In this document: in pieces, positions 25,112 through 33,477 of the stretch
Layout: each line of letters starts with the position of its first letter
Position numbering within the stretch: position 1 is the stretch's first letter
From: Actinomycetospora callitridis
GTDB lineage: Bacteria; Actinomycetota; Actinomycetes; Mycobacteriales; Pseudonocardiaceae
Length of the DNA stretch: 64,000 nucleotides
Assembly (NCBI RefSeq): GCF_028737265.1
Contig: NZ_JAQZAK010000001.1
Coordinates: forward strand, 496,001-560,000
Direction of reading: 5' to 3'
Notes under the pieces: generated by a model
What the model was told of the DNA's origin: nothing
The model's database searches: none
Seen by the model: the letters and a program-made list of their open reading frames with translations, nothing else
Translations under genes and position numbers: made by a program

Positions 25112-26095
25112 GTGGACGTCGGACACGAGCTCGACGAGCTGATCGACCTGATCGACCGCCTCCGCCGCGACGTCGCCGACGTCGGCGGACCCCGTCCGGA
25201 CCCCGGCGTCGCCGGACCGGGCGCCGGGGCCGCCGAGAACCGCTCGATCGCGGGCGCCCGCGCCGCGCTGGCCCGCGAGCAGGCGCAGCGCGTCCGGGAA
25301 GGGCTCGCCGAGGTCCGCGAGCGGACACGGACCCTCGCGGAGGTGAACCGTGCGGGCCAGGCCCGGCGGGCCGTGCAGGGACGCGCGACGGCGACCGGGA
25401 CGGATCCGGCGCCACCCGCCGTCGCCGCGGCCCCCATGGACGCGCTGCGTGCGGCCGCCCGCAACCTGGGGAACGTCACCGACGCCCAGGGGCTGGCCGA
25501 GCGCGTGGTCGCGGGTGCCCTGACGTCCGTCCCCGGGGCGGAGCGCGCCGCCCTCCACATCGCACCGCCCGCCGGCGCGACGTCGGTGCGGGCGGCGAGC
25601 GACACCGTCGCCGAGGAGCTCGAGGCGGCGCAGACGGCCGCCGGCGAGGGTCCCGGCATCGAGGTCCTCGAGAGCGGTGGGCGCGTCCACGTCCCGGACA
25701 CCGCGGGTGAGACCCGCTGGCCGGACGTCATCGCCCGGGCCCGCGAGGCCGGGGTGGGCGCCGTGCTCGCCCTCGACGTCTCGTGCGCGGCCGTGCGCGG
25801 CGCGCTGGTGCTCTACGCCGCGCGGGCGGAGGCCTTCGGCGGCGCGAGCCGGGCGACGGCGGCGCTCTTCACCGACTACGTCGCGGTGGCGCTGGCCGCG
25901 CAGACCCGGATCGACGCCATGACGAACGCCCTCTCCAGCCGGGACCTCATCGGGCAGGCCAAGGGCATCCTCATGGCGCGCCAGGGGCTCGACGCGGACG
26001 GGGCCTTCGCCCTCCTCGCCCAGTCGTCGCAGCAGCGCAACGTCAAGCTCGTCCAGGTGGCCCGGGAGCTGGTCGGCGACGCCCTCGGGGGCTGA
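25112..26095 (+). CDS. GAF-ANTAR domain RNA-binding antiterminator-type regulator
   Basis: About 327 residues. The N-terminus is helical (VDVGHELDELIDLIDRLRRD, then Ala/Arg-rich helices). A GAF domain spans about 125-260 (LAERVVAGALTSVPGAERAA, RWPDVIARAREAGVGAVLAL). The C-terminal ANTAR domain reads LSSRDLIGQAKGILMARQGL followed by DADGAFALLAQSSQQRNVKL, the three-helix RNA-binding fold that prevents transcription termination at dual-hairpin targets. There is no receiver domain, so input would come through GAF. GTG 25112 is preferred over GTG 25064 because GAGGAAGG lies 7 bases upstream. It is convergent with the next small gene. Confidence 0.88.
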   Translation: MDVGHELDELIDLIDRLRRDVADVGGPRPDPGVAGPGAGAAENRSIAGARAALAREQAQRVREGLAEVRERTRTLAEVNRAGQARRAVQGRATATGTDPAPPAVAAAPMDALRAAARNLGNVTDAQGLAERVVAGALTSVPGAERAALHIAPPAGATSVRAASDTVAEELEAAQTAAGEGPGIEVLESGGRVHVPDTAGETRWPDVIARAREAGVGAVLALDVSCAAVRGALVLYAARAEAFGGASRATAALFTDYVAVALAAQTRIDAMTNALSSRDLIGQAKGILMARQGLDADGAFALLAQSSQQRNVKLVQVARELVGDALGG

Positions 26096-26098
26096 CGC

Positions 26099-26422
26099 TC
26101 AGGGTGCGTCCGCCGGGCCCCCGCCACGGTCCTCCGAGTCGTCGGACTCCCCGGAGCCGAGGAGCCGTCGACTCTGGTCGCGCTCCCGCGCGGCGAACTC
26201 GCGTGCCTCCTGCGCCGCACCTCGCAGCCGGTCCGCGGCGTGCGGGCGCAGGCGGGCGGAGTCCTCGTAGGTGCGGGCCACCCGCTCCTCGGAGTCCGCG
26301 ATCTCGCCCGCCAGACGCCCGATCCGCGTGGTGAGCTCGGAGGCGCGCCCGCGCACGCGCTCGAGGGCGTCGGCACTCTCGTCCGACCCGGAGGGCTCCG
26401 CGGGGGTGTCCTTCTCGGCCAT
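26099..26422 (-). CDS. small charged coiled-coil protein, unknown function
   Basis: A 107-residue hydrophilic protein with a helical heptad-like middle (ADALERVRGRASELTTRIG, RLAGEIADSEERVARTYEDS, RLRGAAQEAREFAARERDQS) and disordered acidic ends. AGGAGG lies 5 bases upstream of its ATG, so it is very probably translated. I recognise no family. It is divergent from the CheB-like gene (144 bases apart) and convergent with the GAF-ANTAR gene, and its composition resembles the coiled-coil protein at 29106-29549, suggesting one functional set. Confidence 0.6.
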   Translation of the reverse strand: MAEKDTPAEPSGSDESADALERVRGRASELTTRIGRLAGEIADSEERVARTYEDSARLRPHAADRLRGAAQEAREFAARERDQSRRLLGSGESDDSEDRGGGPADAP

Positions 26423-26566
26423 GGACTCCTCCTCGGGACCCGGATCCGGGCGCGGGTCGTGACGTCGTCGCTACGATCGCACGACCGACCCGTGGACCGC
26501 CCGGCCTGCAGGTCGCCGCACCCCGCCGTCGGCGACGGCGGCGGTGCCGCAGCCGGGAGGTGGGCC

Positions 26567-27244
26567 GTGGCGGACGAGGGGCCGGTGGGGGTCCTGGTCG
26601 GGGTCGGCGCCTCGGCCGGCGGCGTCGAGGCGCTGCTCGCGCTGGTCGCCGGGCTCGACGAGGACCTGCCGGCCGCCCTGTTCGTGGTGCTCCACCAGGC
26701 GGCGGCCGCGCCGACGGTGCTGGCGGGGCTCCTGGCCAGGCGGTGCCGGCTCCCGGTCGACAGCGCGCGCGACGGCGCCCCGGTGCGGCCCGGCCGCGTG
26801 GTCGTGGCCCGGCCGGACCACCACCTGCTGGTCCGGGACGGGCAGGTCGTCCTGGGCCGCGGACCCCGGGAGGACGGGCACCGCCCGGGCGTCGACGCCC
26901 TGTTCCGCTCTCTCGCCCGGGAGGCCGGGCCCGGGGCCGTCGGGGTCGTGCTGAGCGGGATGCTCGACGACGGGGCCGCGGGGATGCTGGAGATCGTCCG
27001 GCACGGCGGGAGCGCCGTCGTGCAGGAGCCCACCGAGGCGGGCCACGACTCGATGCCGCGCGCGGCGCTCGCCCGGGTCCCGACGGCGCTCGTGACGCCG
27101 GCGCACGCCGTCGGCGCCGCCCTGCGCGAGATCGTCGCGTCGGAGCCCTCCGCGGGGGCCGTGCCCGCCGGTGGCCTGCGTAGCCTGCTCGCCGGGGACG
27201 CCCGCCGCCGCGGGCCCGAGGAGAGCGGGAGCGGACGGCCGTGA
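26567..27244 (+). CDS. stand-alone CheB-type protein-glutamate methylesterase domain
   Basis: A 225-residue catalytic CheB domain without the usual receiver domain. GVLVGVGASAGGVEALLALV carries the nucleophile Ser (GASxGG), FVVLHQAAAAPTVLAG the His, and VGVVLSGMLDDGAAGM the Asp (SGMxxDGA). In chemotaxis CheB removes methyl groups from receptor glutamates; no receptor, CheA or CheW is nearby. GTG 26567 has GGGAGG 6 bases upstream. Its stop overlaps the start of the CheR-PAS gene (GTGA), so the opposing methylesterase and methyltransferase activities are translationally coupled. Confidence 0.88.
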   Translation: MADEGPVGVLVGVGASAGGVEALLALVAGLDEDLPAALFVVLHQAAAAPTVLAGLLARRCRLPVDSARDGAPVRPGRVVVARPDHHLLVRDGQVVLGRGPREDGHRPGVDALFRSLAREAGPGAVGVVLSGMLDDGAAGMLEIVRHGGSAVVQEPTEAGHDSMPRAALARVPTALVTPAHAVGAALREIVASEPSAGAVPAGGLRSLLAGDARRRGPEESGSGRP

Positions 27245-29109
27245 GCGAGGACGACGACGCCGGGCTCGAGACCCTGCTCGACTTCATCAAGGAGAGCCGC
27301 GGCTTCGACTTCACCGGCTACAAGCGCTCCAGCCTGCAGCGCCGCGTCGAGCGCCGGATGCAGGAGGTCGGGATGGCGACCTTCGGCGAGTACCTGGACC
27401 GCCTACAGGTCGACCAGGACGAGTTCACGCAGCTGTTCAACACCGTCCTGATCAACGTCACCGGGTTCTTCCGGGACCCCGAGGCGTGGCGGGAGCTCCA
27501 GAACGAGATCCTGCCCAAGCTCCTGGCGCCGAAGACACGGGGCGAGCCCATCCGGGTCTGGTCGGCCGGCTGCGCCAGCGGCGAGGAGGCCTACGGGCTG
27601 GCGATCCTGCTCGCCGAGGCCGTCGGCCCCGAGGAGTTCGGCCGGCGCGTCAAGGTCTACGCCACCGACGTCGACGAGGACGCCCTGGCCACGGCACGCC
27701 AGGCCACCTACACCGACAAGGAGCTGCAGGCCGTCCCCGAGGAGTGGCGCGAGCGCTACTTCGAGCGCCACGGGTCGCGCGCGACGTTCCGCGGGGACCT
27801 GCGCCACAACGTCATCTTCGGGCGCAACGACCTGGTGCAGGACGCGCCGATCGGCCGGCTGGATCTGCTCGTCTGCCGCAACACCCTGATGTACCTCAAC
27901 GCCGAGACGCAGGCGCAGGTCCTGCGCCGGTTCCACTTCGCCCTCGGCCCCGCCGGGGCGCTGTTCCTCGGCAAGGCCGAGATGCTGCTCAGCCACAGCC
28001 GGCTGTTCCTGCCCGTCGACCTCAAGCGGCGGTTCTTCCGCAAGGCCGACCACGGGGATCCCGCGGCCCGCCCGGCCCACGCCGACGGCCGGCGGGACGG
28101 CGCCGGCTCCGCGGTGGACGCCCGCCTCGAGGACGAGACGCTGCTGGTCAGCCCGTTGGCCACCATCGTGGTCAACGCCGACGAGGTCGTCGAGAAGGCC
28201 AACCAGCGGGCCGAGGCCCAGCTCGGGGTGTCGGCCCGCGAGATCGGCCGACGGTTCACCGAGCTCGACCTCTGCCAGCGCATCACCGGGCTGCGGGCGT
28301 CGTTCGAGGACGTCCGGCGCCACCACACCTCGCTGTGGCAGCACGACGCCGAGTTCTCCCGCTCGGCCACCGAGACGCTGTACTTCGACATCCAGGTCGC
28401 CCCCCTCGAGCCGGACGAGAGCGGCCGCGTCGCGGTGGCGATCTTCTTCTCCGACGTCACCCGCTACCGGCGGATGACCGGCGAGCTCCAGTCGGCGCAC
28501 CGGCAGGTCGAGACCGCCTACGAAGAGCTCCAGTCGACGGTCGAGGAGCTGGAGACCACGAACGAGGAGCTCCAGTCGACGGTCGAGGAGCTGGAGACGA
28601 CCAACGAGGAGCTCCAGTCGACGGTCGAGGAGCTGGAGACGACCAACGAGGAGCTCCAGTCCACGAACGACGAGCTGCAGTCGATGAACGACGAGCTCCG
28701 TCAGCGCGGCACGCAGCTCGACGAGGCGAACGACTTCCTCGAGTCGGTGCTGGGCAGCCTGCGCACCGCCGTCGTCGTGGTCGACACCGAGCTGATCGTC
28801 CAGGCCTGGAACGCCCGCGCCGACGACCTCTGGGGCCTGCGGTCGGAGGAGACCGTGGGGCAGCACCTGCTCAACCTCGACATCGGCCTGCCCACCGAGC
28901 GCCTGCGCCCGCTGGTCCGCCAGGCCCTCGGCGGTGACGGCCCGCCGGAGCAACCGCTGCGCGTCGAGGCGATCAACCGGCGCGGCCGCACCGTGCAGCT
29001 CGCGGTCTCCGCCTCGCCGCTGACCCTGCGCCACCGCGGGCCCACCGGGGCGATCGTGCTCATGGACCAGGTCGACGGGCACGGGAACGGTCGGGAGCCG
29101 CCGCCGTGA
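27241..29109 (+). CDS. CheR-type methyltransferase fused to PAS, coiled coil and PAS domains
   Basis: A 622-residue multidomain protein. CheR N-terminal helices (about 1-75: FTGYKRSSLQRRVERRMQEV, LINVTGFFRDPEAW) precede the SAM-binding domain (VWSAGCASGEEAYGLAIL, FGRNDLVQDAPIGRLDLLV, CRNTLMYLNAETQ). PAS-like region 1 spans about 300-410 and an exact 14-residue repeat coiled coil about 425-490. PAS 2 is about 500-610 (VLGSLRTAVVVVDTELIVQA). There is no histidine kinase domain, unlike CheB/CheR-PAS hybrids that end in one. With the upstream CheB it may methylate and demethylate a sensor, perhaps itself. GTG overlaps the CheB stop; its own stop overlaps the next GTG. Confidence 0.88.
   Translation: MSEDDDAGLETLLDFIKESRGFDFTGYKRSSLQRRVERRMQEVGMATFGEYLDRLQVDQDEFTQLFNTVLINVTGFFRDPEAWRELQNEILPKLLAPKTRGEPIRVWSAGCASGEEAYGLAILLAEAVGPEEFGRRVKVYATDVDEDALATARQATYTDKELQAVPEEWRERYFERHGSRATFRGDLRHNVIFGRNDLVQDAPIGRLDLLVCRNTLMYLNAETQAQVLRRFHFALGPAGALFLGKAEMLLSHSRLFLPVDLKRRFFRKADHGDPAARPAHADGRRDGAGSAVDARLEDETLLVSPLATIVVNADEVVEKANQRAEAQLGVSAREIGRRFTELDLCQRITGLRASFEDVRRHHTSLWQHDAEFSRSATETLYFDIQVAPLEPDESGRVAVAIFFSDVTRYRRMTGELQSAHRQVETAYEELQSTVEELETTNEELQSTVEELETTNEELQSTVEELETTNEELQSTNDELQSMNDELRQRGTQLDEANDFLESVLGSLRTAVVVVDTELIVQAWNARADDLWGLRSEETVGQHLLNLDIGLPTERLRPLVRQALGGDGPPEQPLRVEAINRRGRTVQLAVSASPLTLRHRGPTGAIVLMDQVDGHGNGREPPP
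28525..28650 (+). repeat. three 42-bp tandem repeats encoding a 14-residue coiled-coil unit
   Basis: Units at 28525-28566, 28567-28608 and 28609-28650 differ at only a few bases. Each encodes ELQSTVEELETTNE, two heptads, in the helix that joins the two PAS domains. A diverged fourth unit follows (28651-28692). In-frame copy change would lengthen the signalling helix by whole heptads. Confidence 0.95.
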
Positions 29110-29549
29110 GCGACGGGCCCCGCGACGACACGGGGGGCGCGGACAGGGCGCGTCGGGAGGAGCTGGCCGACGAGCGGGACGCCCGCGCCACGGACCGCGA
29201 CGCGGCCGCCGACCGCCGTGAGGTCGCGGCCGACGCCCGCGAGGCCGGCGCCGACGCCCGCGAGGGCACCGCCGACGCCCGCGAGCACACGGCCGACGAG
29301 CGCGAGGGCCGGCTCGACGACCTGGCCCGCGCGTTCCGGTTCGACACCCCCGGACTCCTGGACCGCGCGGGCGAGGCCGTCGAGCGCACGGCCGAGACGA
29401 CCGAGCGGTCCCGCGAGCGGGTCGAGCGCTCCCGGGCGGCGCTGCAGCGCTCGCGGGAGCTGGTCGACCGCGAGCAGCGCGAGATCGACGACGAGGGCGC
29501 CGCCTCCGAACGTCGGCTGCGGGACGACCCGGGGACGCCGGAGCCCTGA
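29106..29549 (+). CDS. small coiled-coil protein with ADxRE heptad repeats
   Basis: A 147-residue, very charged protein. Residues about 20-70 are heptad repeats (AADRREVAADAREAGADARE, GTADAREHTADEREGRL), and about 90-140 form a second helical stretch (ERTAETTERSRERVERSRAA). This predicts a long alpha-helical rod or coiled coil with no enzyme motif and no membrane segment. The GTG overlaps the CheR-PAS stop as GTGA, so it is made together with the CheB/CheR pair. A scaffold or the regulated target of methylation (it is Glu-rich) is possible but unproven. Confidence 0.65.
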   Translation: MSDGPRDDTGGADRARREELADERDARATDRDAAADRREVAADAREAGADAREGTADAREHTADEREGRLDDLARAFRFDTPGLLDRAGEAVERTAETTERSRERVERSRAALQRSRELVDREQREIDDEGAASERRLRDDPGTPEP

Positions 29550-29577
29550 GGGTGTCCGTGTCCCCGGGACCCCCGTG

Positions 29578-31212
29578 TCAGGCCTTCGCCGGCGCCTGGT
29601 GACCCGCGAACTTCTCCCGCAGCGTCTTCTTCGAGAACTTGCCGGTGGAGGTCTTGGGCACCTCGTCGATGAACACCACGTCGTCGGGCACCTGCCACTT
29701 GGCGACGCGCGAGGCGATGTGCTCGAGCACCGCCTCCCGGGTGAGCTCGACGCCCTGCTTGGGGACGACGCAGGCCAGCGGACGCTCCGACCACTTCTCG
29801 TCCGGGATCGCGATGACCGCGGCCTCGGCGACGCCCTCGAGGGACATGATCTCGTTCTCGAGGTCGACCGACGAGATCCACTCGCCACCGGACTTCACGA
29901 GGTCCTTGGTGCGGTCGACGAGCTTCACGTACCCGTAGCGGTCGATCACCGCGACGTCACCGGTCTTGAGCCAGCCGTCCTCGGTGTACTGCTTGCCGCC
30001 GTCCTCGTTGCGGTAGTAGGACGCCGCGATCCAGGGCCCGGCGGCCTGGAGCTCGCCGGAGGTCTCGCCGTCCCACGGGAGCACCTCGCCGGAGTCCGGG
30101 TCGCAGATGCGCAGGTCGACCAGCGGCGCGGGCGTGCCCGCCATCGCGCGCACGTCGGCGAGCTCGTCGTCGGAGAGACCGTCGTGGACCGTCTTGAGGA
30201 CCCCGGTGGTGGCGATCGGGCTGGTCTCGGTCATGCCCCAGGCCTGGGTGATCGGCAGGCCGATCTTGTGGCGCCACGCCTCGGACAGCGACTTCGGCAC
30301 CGCGGACCCGCCGCAGAGCAGCAGGCGCAGGTCGGGCAGATCGCCCTCGGAGAGCTCGGGCAGCACGCCCATCCAGATCGTCGGGACGCCCGCGGTGACC
30401 GTGACGTGGTGGTCGCGCAGGATGCCGGCGATGGCCTTCGGGGTCATGTTCGGGCCGGGCATGACCAGCGACGAGCCGGCGAACACCGCCGCGTACGGCG
30501 TGCCCCAGGCGTTGGCGTGGAACATCGGCACGATCGGCAGCAGGACGTCGCGCTCGACGAGCCCGGCGACGTCGGCCATGAGCACGGCGATCGAGTGCAG
30601 CACCGTCGAGCGGTGCGAGTAGACGACGCCCTTGGGGTTGCCGGTGGTGCCCGACGTGTAGCACATGGCCGCGGCCTGGTTCTCGTCCGCGATCTCGAAG
30701 CGGCCCTCGTGGGGCTCGACGGACTCGAGCAGGGCGTCGTAGTCGGAGATGCGCTCGTCGTCGGGGATGGCGACGTCGGCGCCGTCGTCGATGACGATGA
30801 CCTTGCGGACGGTCGTCATCTCGTCGACGTGCGGCCAGAACTGCGGGAACAGCGATCGGTCGACGAAGACGACCTCGTCCTCGGCGTGGTTCGCGATGTA
30901 GATCAGCTGCTCGGTGAACAGCCGGATGTTGAGGGTGTGCAGCACGCGCCCGCTGCACGGCACCGCGAAGTAGAGCTCGAGGTGGGCCGGGCTGTTCCAG
31001 CAGAAGGTGCCGACGCGGCCCTCGGGGGAGACACCGAGGGCGTCGATCGCGGCGGCGGCGCGGCGGACCCGGACGGCCCAGGACGCGTAGTCGCTGCGGT
31101 GCACCGTGCCGCCCGCACCCACGCCGGTGATCGGCTTGTGGCCGAAGATCTGCTCCGCACGATGGAAGACGTGGGGCAGGGCGAGGGGGTAGTCCTGCAT
31201 CTGACCGAGCAC
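29578..31212 (-). CDS. long-chain/medium-chain acyl-CoA synthetase (FadD family)
   Basis: ATP-dependent fatty-acid CoA ligase (about 544 aa) that activates fatty acids through an acyl-adenylate. The AMP-binding P-loop motif is CYTSGTTGNPKGVVYSHR, followed by AWGMTETSPIA, the hinge region DGWLKTGDVAVIDRYGYVKL with VDRTKDLVKSGGEWISS, and the catalytic-Lys tail PKTSTGKFSKKTLREKF. GTG 31212 is chosen because AGGGAGG lies 8 bases upstream; a GTG at 31248 would add 12 residues. It is divergent from ahcY across a gap of about 500 bases. A 10-bp inverted repeat upstream may be a regulator site. Confidence 0.9.
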   Translation of the reverse strand: MLGQMQDYPLALPHVFHRAEQIFGHKPITGVGAGGTVHRSDYASWAVRVRRAAAAIDALGVSPEGRVGTFCWNSPAHLELYFAVPCSGRVLHTLNIRLFTEQLIYIANHAEDEVVFVDRSLFPQFWPHVDEMTTVRKVIVIDDGADVAIPDDERISDYDALLESVEPHEGRFEIADENQAAAMCYTSGTTGNPKGVVYSHRSTVLHSIAVLMADVAGLVERDVLLPIVPMFHANAWGTPYAAVFAGSSLVMPGPNMTPKAIAGILRDHHVTVTAGVPTIWMGVLPELSEGDLPDLRLLLCGGSAVPKSLSEAWRHKIGLPITQAWGMTETSPIATTGVLKTVHDGLSDDELADVRAMAGTPAPLVDLRICDPDSGEVLPWDGETSGELQAAGPWIAASYYRNEDGGKQYTEDGWLKTGDVAVIDRYGYVKLVDRTKDLVKSGGEWISSVDLENEIMSLEGVAEAAVIAIPDEKWSERPLACVVPKQGVELTREAVLEHIASRVAKWQVPDDVVFIDEVPKTSTGKFSKKTLREKFAGHQAPAKA

Positions 31213-31259
31213 TGGCGGGGCCTCCCTGAACGGTGTAACTGCCGTCACTCATCCTACGG

Positions 31260-31294
31260 CGATCCCGACCGGTATCGCCCCCTCGTCGGGATCG
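31260..31294. promoter_or_regulatory. inverted repeat upstream of the acyl-CoA synthetase
   Basis: cgatcccgac (31260-31269) and gtcgggatcg (31285-31294) form a perfect 10-bp inverted repeat with a 15-base spacer, about 50 bases before the chosen fadD start. It could be an operator or a leader hairpin; no regulator is assigned. Confidence 0.4.
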
Positions 31295-31433
31295 GCCGAC
31301 AACTGATCACCATGTGTGCCGGGACGTGTGACCCGGGTGACCCGCTCGGCGGCGCGGCGGTTGCGACCTGCGCGAACGCCGGTCACCGTACGGACGGTCG
31401 GCGCTGGACCGGGTCGCCCCCGGCTCGTCGCGG

Positions 31434-31462
31434 TTGACCGGGTATGGGGCCTGTGCTGGACT
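31434..31462 (+). promoter_or_regulatory. possible ahcY promoter (TTGACC-N17-TGGACT)
   Basis: TTGACC (31434-31439) and TGGACT (31457-31462) are 17 bases apart. The predicted start near 31469 lies about 30 bases before the riboswitch, so the transcript would include the whole aptamer. The -10 box lacks the usual A at position 2. Confidence 0.45.
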
Positions 31463-31500
31463 TGGTGCACGGCATCGATCGCACACCTCGTGCGAACGGG

Positions 31501-31578
31501 AGCTGCCGAGTGGCGCTGCAACGGACGGTTCTCTAGTCCGCCACGCTCGGTAGTGGTCCGTACCTTCGCAAGGGCGCC
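31501..31578 (+). promoter_or_regulatory. S-adenosylhomocysteine (SAH) riboswitch upstream of ahcY
   Basis: The leader matches the SAH riboswitch architecture. P1 is CCGAG (31506-31510) with CTCGG (31546-31550). The core strand TGGCGCTGCAA is at 31511-31521. P2 is CGGAC (31522-31526) with GTCCG (31536-31540). A small hairpin CCTT-CGC-AAGG (31563-31573) follows. The pseudoknot pairs GGCGC (31512-31516) with GCGCC (31574-31578). The known consensus has the GCGCTGCAA core and a final GGCGC pairing strand in the same order. SAH binding turns expression on, so SAH would induce its own hydrolase. It ends about 150 bases before the ahcY ATG. Confidence 0.87.
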
Positions 31579-31727
31579 TGCGGATGGTGATGAAGCGTGT
31601 TCTGAGTCCTCGTGCCCCCGGCGTGCCGTCCTCCCGCCCGCGCGACAGCGAGCGACGGCGACACACCGGACGTCCACGGACCCGGCACCGTTTCGCACGG
31701 TCCAACGATCACCGACCAGAGGGAGTC

Positions 31728-33212
31728 ATGACGAACGCAGTAGGCACCGTCGACCAGAAGCACGACACGCGCAACGGCATCGATTTCGCCGTCGCCGATC
31801 TCGGCGAGGCCGACTTCGGGCGCCGCGAGATCCGCCTGGCGGAGCACGAGATGCCGGGCCTGATGGCCCTGCGCCGCGAGTACTCCGAGGCCAAGCCGCT
31901 CCACGGCGCCCGGATCTCCGGCTCGCTGCACATGACGGTGCAGACCGCCGTCCTGATCGAGACCCTCGTCGAGCTGGGCGCGGAGGTCCGCTGGGCCTCC
32001 TGCAACATCTTCTCCACGCAGGACCACGCCGCCGCCGCGGTCGTCGTCGGCCCCCACGGGACCGCCGAGAAGCCGCAGGGCATCTCCTGCTTCGCCTGGA
32101 AGGGCGAGTCGCTGGAGGAGTACTGGTGGTGCGCCGAGCAGATGCTCGCGTGGAAGGACTCCGAGACCCGCGGCCCGAACATGATCCTGGACGACGGTGG
32201 CGACGCCACCATGCTCGTCCACAAGGGTGTCGAGTTCGAGAAGGCCGGCGTCGTCCCCAGCGTCACCGCCGAGGACCCGGCCGAGTACCAGGTCGTCCTG
32301 GCCACGCTGCGCCGGAGCCTCGAGGAGGACCCGCAGCACTGGACCAAGGTCGCGTCGGGCATCAAGGGCGTCACCGAGGAGACCACGACGGGCGTCCACC
32401 GCCTGTACGAGTTCTTCAACGAGGGCAAGCTGCTCTTCCCGGCGATCAACGTCAACGACTCGGTCACCAAGTCGAAGTTCGACAACAAGTACGGCTGCCG
32501 CCACTCGCTCATCGACGGCATCAACCGCGCCGTCGACGTGCTGATCTCCGGCAAGAAGGCCGTCATCTGCGGCTTCGGTGACGTCGGGAAGGGCTCCGCC
32601 GAGTCGCTGCGCGGCCAGGGCGCCCGCGTGACCGTCACCGAGTCCGACCCCATCTGCGCGCTCCAGGCGCTGATGGAGGGCTACGACGTCAACACCCTCG
32701 AGAACGTCATCGAGGAGGCCGACATCGTCATCACGACGACCGGCAACAAGGACATCGTGACCCTCGACCACATGAAGCGGATGAAGCACCAGTCGATCCT
32801 GGGCAACATCGGCCACTTCGACAACGAGATCCAGGTCGAGAAGCTCGAGAAGTCCGGTGCGAACCGCATCAACATCAAGCCGCAGGTCGACGAGTGGAAG
32901 TTCGAGGACGGCCACTCGATCATCCTGCTGTCCGAGGGCCGGCTGCTGAACCTCGGCAACGCCACCGGGCACCCGAGCTTCGTCATGTCGAACTCGTTCG
33001 CCAACCAGACGATCGCGCAGATCGAGATCTGGACCAAGCCGGACGAGTACCCGATCGGCGTCTACCGCCTGCCGAAGCACCTGGACGAGAAGGTCGCGAA
33101 GGTCCACGTCGAGGCGCTCGGCGCGGAGCTGACCAAGCTCACCAAGGAGCAGGCCGAGTACATCGGCGTCGACGTCGAGGGCCCGTACAAGCCGGATCAC
33201 TACCGCTACTGA
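31728..33212 (+). CDS. ahcY: adenosylhomocysteinase (S-adenosyl-L-homocysteine hydrolase)
   Basis: NAD-dependent enzyme (494 aa) splitting SAH into adenosine and homocysteine, clearing the inhibitory product of methylation. Clear blocks are [37 protein letters not shown], the NAD-binding [34 protein letters not shown] and the C-terminal KPDHYRY that reaches into the neighbouring NAD site. Lys and Asp of the active site are in [22 protein letters not shown] 31728 is preceded by AGAGGGAG. It is under a SAH riboswitch and ends with a terminator. Location before tmk-mtrAB matches sahH (Rv3248c). Confidence 0.96.
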   Translation: MTNAVGTVDQKHDTRNGIDFAVADLGEADFGRREIRLAEHEMPGLMALRREYSEAKPLHGARISGSLHMTVQTAVLIETLVELGAEVRWASCNIFSTQDHAAAAVVVGPHGTAEKPQGISCFAWKGESLEEYWWCAEQMLAWKDSETRGPNMILDDGGDATMLVHKGVEFEKAGVVPSVTAEDPAEYQVVLATLRRSLEEDPQHWTKVASGIKGVTEETTTGVHRLYEFFNEGKLLFPAINVNDSVTKSKFDNKYGCRHSLIDGINRAVDVLISGKKAVICGFGDVGKGSAESLRGQGARVTVTESDPICALQALMEGYDVNTLENVIEEADIVITTTGNKDIVTLDHMKRMKHQSILGNIGHFDNEIQVEKLEKSGANRINIKPQVDEWKFEDGHSIILLSEGRLLNLGNATGHPSFVMSNSFANQTIAQIEIWTKPDEYPIGVYRLPKHLDEKVAKVHVEALGAELTKLTKEQAEYIGVDVEGPYKPDHYRY

Positions 33213-33225
33213 GGCGGCTGTGTTC

Positions 33226-33251
33226 GCAGCGAACGCGCTGTTCGCTGCTTC
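33226..33251 (+). terminator. terminator after ahcY
   Basis: gcagcgaac (33226-33234) and gttcgctgc (33240-33248) form a perfect 9-bp stem with loop gcgct, followed by ttct. It begins 14 bases after the ahcY stop codon. An overlapping alternative palindrome gttcgc-a-gcgaac (33222-33234) could compete. Confidence 0.75.
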
Positions 33252-33294
33252 TAAGCGCACGAACTCCCCGTTGATCACTCGTTGACTTCGGGGC

Positions 33295-33352
33295 CGAAGG
33301 GCACCTTCGCTCGCTCTAGGCGAGTGGAGGTGCCCTTCGGTCGTTCCGGGCC
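33295..33352. repeat. 58-bp hairpin repeat, copy 1
   Basis: cgaagggcacct (33295-33306) pairs with aggtgcccttcg, and the inner ctcgc pairs with gcgag around a 5-base loop, giving a long stem, followed by a gtcgttccgggcc tail. It is almost identical to copy 2 at 33478-33535. It lies between ahcY and tmk with no gene. Confidence 0.88.
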
Positions 33353-33373
33353 GCGGACGGCCCGCCCGGGGAC

Positions 33374-33431
33374 ATCAGGAGCGCAAGGACCACCTCGGAG
33401 GGCCTGGCCGGGTGGTCGTCGCACTCCTGAT
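33374..33431. repeat. 58-bp hairpin of unrelated sequence between the two repeat copies
   Basis: atcaggagcgc (33374-33384) pairs with gcactcctgat (33421-33431) with one mismatch, and the inner gaccacc pairs with ggtggtc. The length equals that of its neighbours but the sequence is different. It is a foldback element with no coding sign. Confidence 0.75.
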
Positions 33432-33477
33432 CTCCGCCGCCGCCTGGTTCCCGCGACCTGAACACCGGCCGATCCCG

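Noticed and set aside
25112..26095. GAF-ANTAR protein as PdtaR, partner of PdtaS
   Set aside because: PdtaR needs a receiver domain with a phospho-acceptor Asp; this protein has a GAF domain instead.
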